Below the pieces are notes generated by a model. That model did no database searches. It was not told the DNA's origin and was given only the letters and a program-made list of their open reading frames with translations. Source: Arachnia rubra (lineage in GTDB: Bacteria; Actinomycetota; Actinomycetes; Propionibacteriales; Propionibacteriaceae). Taken from it: a stretch of 64,000 bases of DNA. This document shows, piece by piece, positions 61,955 through 64,000 of this stretch. The translations under genes were made by a program, and so were the position numbers. The stretch is from the NCBI RefSeq assembly GCF_019973735.1, contig NZ_AP024463.1:992001-1056000 (forward strand). The letters are read 5' to 3'. Each line of letters opens with the position of its first letter. The first letter of the stretch is position 1.

Positions 61955-63307
61955 ATGGCTCGACTCTTCGGAACTGACGGCGTGCGAGGCGTCGCGAATC
62001 AGGAACTGACCGCTGAACTGGCTCTCAACCTGTCGGTGGCGGCTGCCCATACCCTCGGCGAGGCCGGGGTGTTCGGGCGGCGCCAGCCGACGGCCCTCGT
62101 GGCACGCGACCCACGCGCCTCGGGGGAGTTCCTGGAGGCCGCGGTCTGCGCCGGGCTGGCCAGCGCAGGCGTGGACGTGCTGAGGGTGGGCGTGGTCCCC
62201 ACGCCCGCAGCCGCCTACCTGGTGGGCGAGTACCGCACGGATCTCGGCGTGATGATCTCGGCCTCCCACAATGACATGCCGGACAACGGCATCAAGTTCT
62301 TCGCCCGCGGCGGCGTGAAACTCGATGACGACCTCGAGGACGCCATCGAGCAGCGGATGGGGGAGTCGTGGCAGCGTCCCGTCGGCGACAAGGTCGGGCG
62401 TATTGTTGATCAGCATCAGGCCGTCGACTCCTACGTGGAGCATCTGGTGAAGTCGTTGCGCGCCGACAAACCCCTCGCGGGCCTGACCGTCGTCCTCGAC
62501 TGTGCCAACGGTGCCTCCTACGAGACCGCCATCGCGGCCTTCGAGGCGGCCGGGGCGTCTGTGACCGCCATCCACGCGTCCCCGGACGGGATCAACATCA
62601 ATGCCGGTTGTGGCTCCACCCATCCCGAGGATCTGCAGAAGGCTGTCGTCTCCTCGTCCGCGGATCTCGGCCTGGCGTTCGATGGCGACGCCGACCGCTG
62701 CCTCGCCGTCGACCACGAGGGGAGCCTCGTCGATGGCGACCAGATCCTGGCGATCCTCGCTTTGGCACTTCAAGAGGACCACCGCCTGGCCTCCAACACG
62801 GTCGTCGCGACGGTGATGAGCAACCTCGGGCTGAAACTGGCGCTCGCCGAGCATGACATCCAGATCGACCAGACCAAGGTCGGCGACCGCTATGTGCTGG
62901 AGTCCATGAGCGCCAACGGCTTCTCCCTCGGCGGGGAGCAGTCCGGGCACGTCATCATGAATGAGTTCGCCACCACCGGCGATGGTGTGCTGACGGGCCT
63001 GCACCTGGCCAAGCGGGTAGCGACCACGGGCAAGTCCCTGAAGGAGCTGGCCTCGGTAATGACGAAGCTGCCGCAGGTGATCATCAACGTCCGGGGTGTG
63101 GACAAGCTCCGCGCCGGCATCGACACCGAGATCACCTCGGCGGTCTCCGACGCCAGCCACGAGCTCGGCACCACAGGACGAGTCCTGTTGCGTCCCTCCG
63201 GCACCGAGCCGGTGGTGCGTGTCATGGTCGAGGCCCCGACTGACGCCCAGGCCCGCGAGATCGCCGAGCGCCTGGCCGCGCTCGTGAAGGCGCGTCTGGC
63301 CATCTGA
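61955..63307 (+). CDS. glmM: Phosphoglucosamine mutase
   Basis: 450 aa. [20 protein letters not shown], active-site phosphoserine loop [18 protein letters not shown] (about 98-115), metal-binding [12 protein letters not shown] and C-terminal sugar-phosphate loop [17 protein letters not shown]. Converts GlcN-6-P to GlcN-1-P for UDP-GlcNAc and peptidoglycan synthesis. The open frame upstream of the ATG at 61955 is rejected on family length. Confidence 0.96.
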   Translation: MARLFGTDGVRGVANQELTAELALNLSVAAAHTLGEAGVFGRRQPTALVARDPRASGEFLEAAVCAGLASAGVDVLRVGVVPTPAAAYLVGEYRTDLGVMISASHNDMPDNGIKFFARGGVKLDDDLEDAIEQRMGESWQRPVGDKVGRIVDQHQAVDSYVEHLVKSLRADKPLAGLTVVLDCANGASYETAIAAFEAAGASVTAIHASPDGININAGCGSTHPEDLQKAVVSSSADLGLAFDGDADRCLAVDHEGSLVDGDQILAILALALQEDHRLASNTVVATVMSNLGLKLALAEHDIQIDQTKVGDRYVLESMSANGFSLGGEQSGHVIMNEFATTGDGVLTGLHLAKRVATTGKSLKELASVMTKLPQVIINVRGVDKLRAGIDTEITSAVSDASHELGTTGRVLLRPSGTEPVVRVMVEAPTDAQAREIAERLAALVKARLAI

Positions 63308-63319
63308 GCGGCGAGAGAC

Positions 63320-64000
63320 TCACACCTTCCGGATGGCGATCGTCTGAACCCGGTGGTCCGGGCCCTTGCGGAGAACCGCGGTGGCCCGGTCCCGGGTGGT
63401 GACGATGTTCTCTCGCAGATTCGGGCCGTTGATGGTGTCCCACACGTGGCTGCCGAACTGCAGGGCCTCCGCGCGGCTCAGCTGGGTGAAGCGTTTGAAG
63501 AAGCTCTCCGGGTCCCGGAAGGCGGTGTCGCGCAGCACCATGAAACGGTCCAGGAACCAGCGTTTGATGTCTGCCTCGTCGGCGTCCACGTACACCGAGA
63601 AATCGAAGAAGTCACTGATCGCGGCTCCGGAGCGTCCCTGCGCATCGACCCGGGCGGGCAGCAACACATTGAGCCCCTCGACTATCAGGATGTCCGGGTT
63701 CTCGATCACTGCCCGCTCACCCGGGATGATGTCGTAGATCTTGTGGCTGTACACGGGGGCGGTCACGCGCGGCTCCCCGGACTTGACATCGATGACGAAC
63801 TGCAGCAGCGCCCGGCGGTCGTAGGACTCCGGGAAGCCCTTGCGGTCCATCAGGCCCCGCTTCTCCAGCTCCGCGGTAGGCAGCAGGAAGCCGTCGGTGG
63901 TGATCAGGTCCACCTTCGGTTTGCCGGGGGCACGGCGTAGCAGCTCTTGCAGCAGGCGGGCCGTCGTCGACTTCCCGACCGCCACCGACCCGGCGACGCC
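63320..64000 (-). CDS. coaA: Pantothenate kinase, type I (N-terminus outside window)
   Basis: 227 codons visible. P-loop [20 protein letters not shown] at the window edge, [56 protein letters not shown] and C-terminal [20 protein letters not shown]. Makes 4-phosphopantothenate, first step of CoA synthesis. Converges on glmM with a 12-base gap. Confidence 0.95.
   Translation of the reverse strand, partial: GVAGSVAVGKSTTARLLQELLRRAPGKPKVDLITTDGFLLPTAELEKRGLMDRKGFPESYDRRALLQFVIDVKSGEPRVTAPVYSHKIYDIIPGERAVIENPDILIVEGLNVLLPARVDAQGRSGAAISDFFDFSVYVDADEADIKRWFLDRFMVLRDTAFRDPESFFKRFTQLSRAEALQFGSHVWDTINGPNLRENIVTTRDRATAVLRKGPDHRVQTIAIRKV

Noticed and set aside
1..64000. tRNA or rRNA genes
   Set aside because: I looked through the intergenic gaps by eye and saw no cloverleaf with a GGTTCGA-type T arm or rRNA signature; a tRNAscan run would be decisive.

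Overview
The window is high-GC actinobacterial chromosome, most like a Propionibacteriaceae member (Arachnia/Tessaracoccus-like). The evidence is the GC-rich coding, the actinobacterial ribosomal-protein order, many start codons lying 6-9 bases behind a TAnnnT box (leaderless transcripts), the Ada-AlkA fusion, and an Fe/Mn superoxide dismutase of the type known from propionibacteria. The genus call is inference.

Layout. 1-2.9 kb: glutaminyl- and glutamyl-tRNA synthetases around a DUF4112 membrane protein. 2.9-6.1 kb: a polar amino-acid ABC importer with a short leader peptide. 6.05-8.1 kb: a lipoprotein gene and a PKD-like secreted protein gene, bracketed by direct copies of the importer's promoter/leader. 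8.2-9.8 kb: a MarR regulator divergent from a quinone-reductase-type enzyme. 9.9-13.9 kb: a FtsX-type ABC exporter divergent from a two-component system, with palindromic repeats between them. 14.5-36 kb: the S10, spc and alpha ribosomal operons with secY, adk, map, infA and rpoA, interrupted by ferritin and a beta-propeller membrane protein (20-22 kb), by wecB (27-28 kb), and by two small genes (31-32 kb).

36-60.6 kb separates rplQ from rplM-rpsI-glmM, which are usually close together with truA in actinobacteria. This accessory stretch holds an AGE-family sugar isomerase; an AT-richer 37.5-41.2 kb island; a decayed alpha/beta hydrolase; an aldo/keto reductase, an SDR and a serine hydrolase; sodA; trmB-truA-methyltransferase; a cobalamin-riboswitch-controlled ABC importer; an EF-G paralogue; an Ada-AlkA/Ogt alkylation-repair pair; a second two-component system; and a large lipoprotein serine hydrolase. 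60.6-64 kb returns to core genes: rplM, rpsI, glmM, coaA.

The most unusual system is the 37.5-41.2 kb island. Three coupled genes encode a 276-aa protein of unknown function, a small alpha-helical partner, and a type VII-secretion-style effector ending in a glycine-zipper membrane segment. A polytopic membrane protein, the likely immunity factor, overlaps the effector stop. An orphan second copy of the effector C-terminus with its own paralogous membrane protein follows. The full-length effector is frameshifted by a 4-bp GGCT duplication that the orphan copy lacks. The two cassettes are nearly identical in two blocks, with the toxin tail and the immunity N-terminal half diverged between them. 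This layout suits toxin/immunity switching by recombination. Function here is inferred from layout and sequence character, not from database hits.
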